The notes below the pieces were generated by a model. That model searched no databases, was not told where the DNA came from, and was given only the letters and a program-made list of their open reading frames with translations. The position numbers were made by a program, and so were the translations under genes. Shown piece by piece: positions 62,390 through 64,000 of a stretch of DNA of 64,000 nt (the stretch's first letter is position 1; each line of letters opens with the position of its first letter). Origin of the DNA: Climacium dendroides (lineage: Eukaryota > Streptophyta > Bryopsida > Hypnales > Climaciaceae); assembly GCA_950106755.1 (NCBI GenBank), contig OX467082.1:3162001-3226000 (forward strand), read 5' to 3'.

Positions 62390-62938
62390 ATGAGATCACA
62401 AAATAATGCTAACCAAGCTAATCTTCCGAATGTCAAAGTGATTCCCAATTGGTTAAAATCAACTTTTGAGCTAGAAAATAGAATGACTTCATGCCAAAAA
62501 CACCCTCAAAAGACATCATTTTTGTCAGAGAATTTTTTCTGCACCGTGTGTTGTATACGTATGTGTGTGTGGTGCAAAGGTGAATTTCATGAAGGACATG
62601 AGTTATTTCAATTACGATCAGTAACATATTGCTTGACACTTGAAGGCCGAGATTTGAAGAAAAAGGGTATATCCATAGTTGATATACATCCCTACAAATG
62701 TAATAGTCAAGTTGACAATTATCATATCTTTAGTCGTCCAAGTACTTCAATTAATAACATTCTCCCTAGTGCTCTAGTTTGTAGTATTTGTCATCACAAA
62801 TTGAAACAAAAAGGTTACAAATTTTGCTCATTACAATGCATGATGAGCGTCGTAGGTGATGAAGTCAGATCCCATAAAAGAAAACAAATATCACCAAATC
62901 AATCACCCATCTACTCTTTCAATCCATATTGGATGTGA
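62390..62938 (+). CDS. PLATZ-family zinc-finger protein, intronless
   Basis: An uninterrupted frame of 182 codons, ATG at 62390 and TGA at 62936. PLATZ proteins are plant-specific, zinc-dependent DNA-binding regulators that prefer A/T-rich DNA. Both zinc motifs are complete: C35-x2-H38-x12-C51-x2-C54-x4-C59-x2-C62-x4-H67-x2-H70, and C131-x2-C134-x11-C146-x3-C150. The N-terminal PNWLKSTF fits the usual P-x-W-L start of the domain, and ISIVDIHPY fits the linker. The protein is shorter than most PLATZ proteins (about 200-260 aa), with a basic patch (KRK, 163-165) after the second motif. Most PLATZ genes have introns but this one has none, and its codons are AT-rich like the spacer. It may be a retrocopy or a fast-evolving member. 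All zinc ligands are kept, which argues for function. Confidence 0.82.
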   Translation: MRSQNNANQANLPNVKVIPNWLKSTFELENRMTSCQKHPQKTSFLSENFFCTVCCIRMCVWCKGEFHEGHELFQLRSVTYCLTLEGRDLKKKGISIVDIHPYKCNSQVDNYHIFSRPSTSINNILPSALVCSICHHKLKQKGYKFCSLQCMMSVVGDEVRSHKRKQISPNQSPIYSFNPYWM

Positions 62939-64000
62939 CCGTAGAAACAATTTGAAATTTTATAGGAATGAAAGACAAAATTATAGAGATTAAGAGGAGT
63001 GAAAAAATATAGAAAGTGTAGAACAAATATTCACAAGGATTCAAGTTTAGTAAGTGTGTAAATAAATTTTCTTATTAATCAAATATATTGCATCAAAAGT
63101 TGCATCAAATATTTCAAGTATTAGATTCAAATCTAATAGACTTTTTTTAGTATATGGTGACCTTGGCATGCTTGGATTAGTTGCTTTTGATAGAAATAAA
63201 CTTGAATGTCTAGGTCTTCAAAAGATTTCATTTTTAGGGAGGATTTGGATCATTCATACCTTAAGTTTGACTGTTTGTTTTGTTTTGTTTTGTATGTTGA
63301 GACATCTAGAATTGTGCTTTCTGCAATTACATTCTTGGTACCATCAGGAAGCTTTCAGCAAGGAGGGGTGCATGGACTTTGTTTTGTGGCATTTTGACCT
63401 AAGGTGTGTAAGTTTTTGAATTTCAAAGTTTTTATGAATTAAAAATATAGAAATTAATATATTATCTTTATTTTGGATGTGGCAACAACATAGGGCACAT
63501 TATGATTGTGACAAAATCTTATTTGATAAAATACATGGAGAGTGATTAGTCTTTTGTTTATATTTAGTTTCTTCCATGCAAAGTTTGACAATGAACAAAA
63601 CATATGAAGAGTGATTAGTCTTTTGTTTATATTTAGTCTTTTGTATGCAAATTTCCACAATGATTTAGAGGCTAGCTCTTGGTTTCAATAAATTTTGTAT
63701 CTAAATACTATTTGACCTTATTAAAGTCTCCTTTGTTACCATCACACCTTGATTGTGTCATTGAAAATTTGGAAATAAATATCCCAATTGTATGCAATCT
63801 AATCACATTGAATTCTTTTCTTCCTATGTAGAAGTTTAGCTTGCACCTTTCAAAAAGAGAGGATCATTAGAGAACTACAAAAGTTTTGACATGAAACATC
63901 AAATCTATTGATGAGTATTACTAGTTGGAGAAAAGACATAGGGCAAATATACAAGACTCTATACACACAAGAAATCATAGAAATAATCTACCATCTCTAT
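62939..64000. other. PLATZ 3' flank and AT-rich spacer
   Basis: No further gene is supported up to the window end. A 69-bp-period direct repeat containing GAGTGATTAGTCTTTTGTTT occurs twice, near 63540 and 63609. Confidence 0.4.

Overview
The window looks like nuclear DNA of a land plant. Spliced genes with GT-AG introns encode plant-type full-size ABCG/PDR transporters, a VPS3-like vesicle-tethering subunit, the nucleolar protein EBP2 and a plant-specific PLATZ zinc-finger protein. Teloboxes lie upstream of the VPS3-like and EBP2 genes. The long AT-rich spacers full of decayed transposons, and the DUF7869-like relic, made me think of a non-seed plant (bryophyte, lycophyte or fern), but that is a weak inference and I cannot name a species.

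Layout. A 20-exon PDR transporter gene (PDR-A, + strand, 1093-12896, 1526 aa) is followed by about 16 kb of repeats: a defective hAT element with 8-bp target duplications, short MITEs, LTR-like copies with a nested TTAA-flanked piggyBac-like element, a TA-flanked MITE and a large imperfect palindrome. A second PDR gene (PDR-B, + strand, 29686-37552, 1513 aa) is intact, with only 9 exons. From 37.5 to 47.6 kb lie AT-rich spacer, a DUF7869-like pseudogene broken by three stops, a minus-strand kinase-like relic and a short GC-rich repeat cluster.

The right part holds a complete 14-exon VPS3/TGFBRAP1-like gene (47647-54148, 1091 aa). It converges on a single-exon EBP2 gene on the minus strand (57344-56412, 310 aa). 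After 5 kb of AT-rich spacer with a 179-bp tandem repeat comes a small intronless PLATZ gene (62390-62938).

How the genes relate: the two PDR genes are paralogues from one duplication and probably export small molecules across the plasma membrane. Part of their second nucleotide-binding domain, including one intron, looks homogenised. The other genes are unrelated housekeeping or regulatory genes. All exon joins were made by eye from splice sites, reading phase and the paralogue or known family sequence. I found no convincing new multi-gene system. The most unusual items are the piggyBac-like insertion, the hAT element with subterminal GGGTGTCC arrays, the kilobase palindrome and the tandem duplications inside PDR-A introns.
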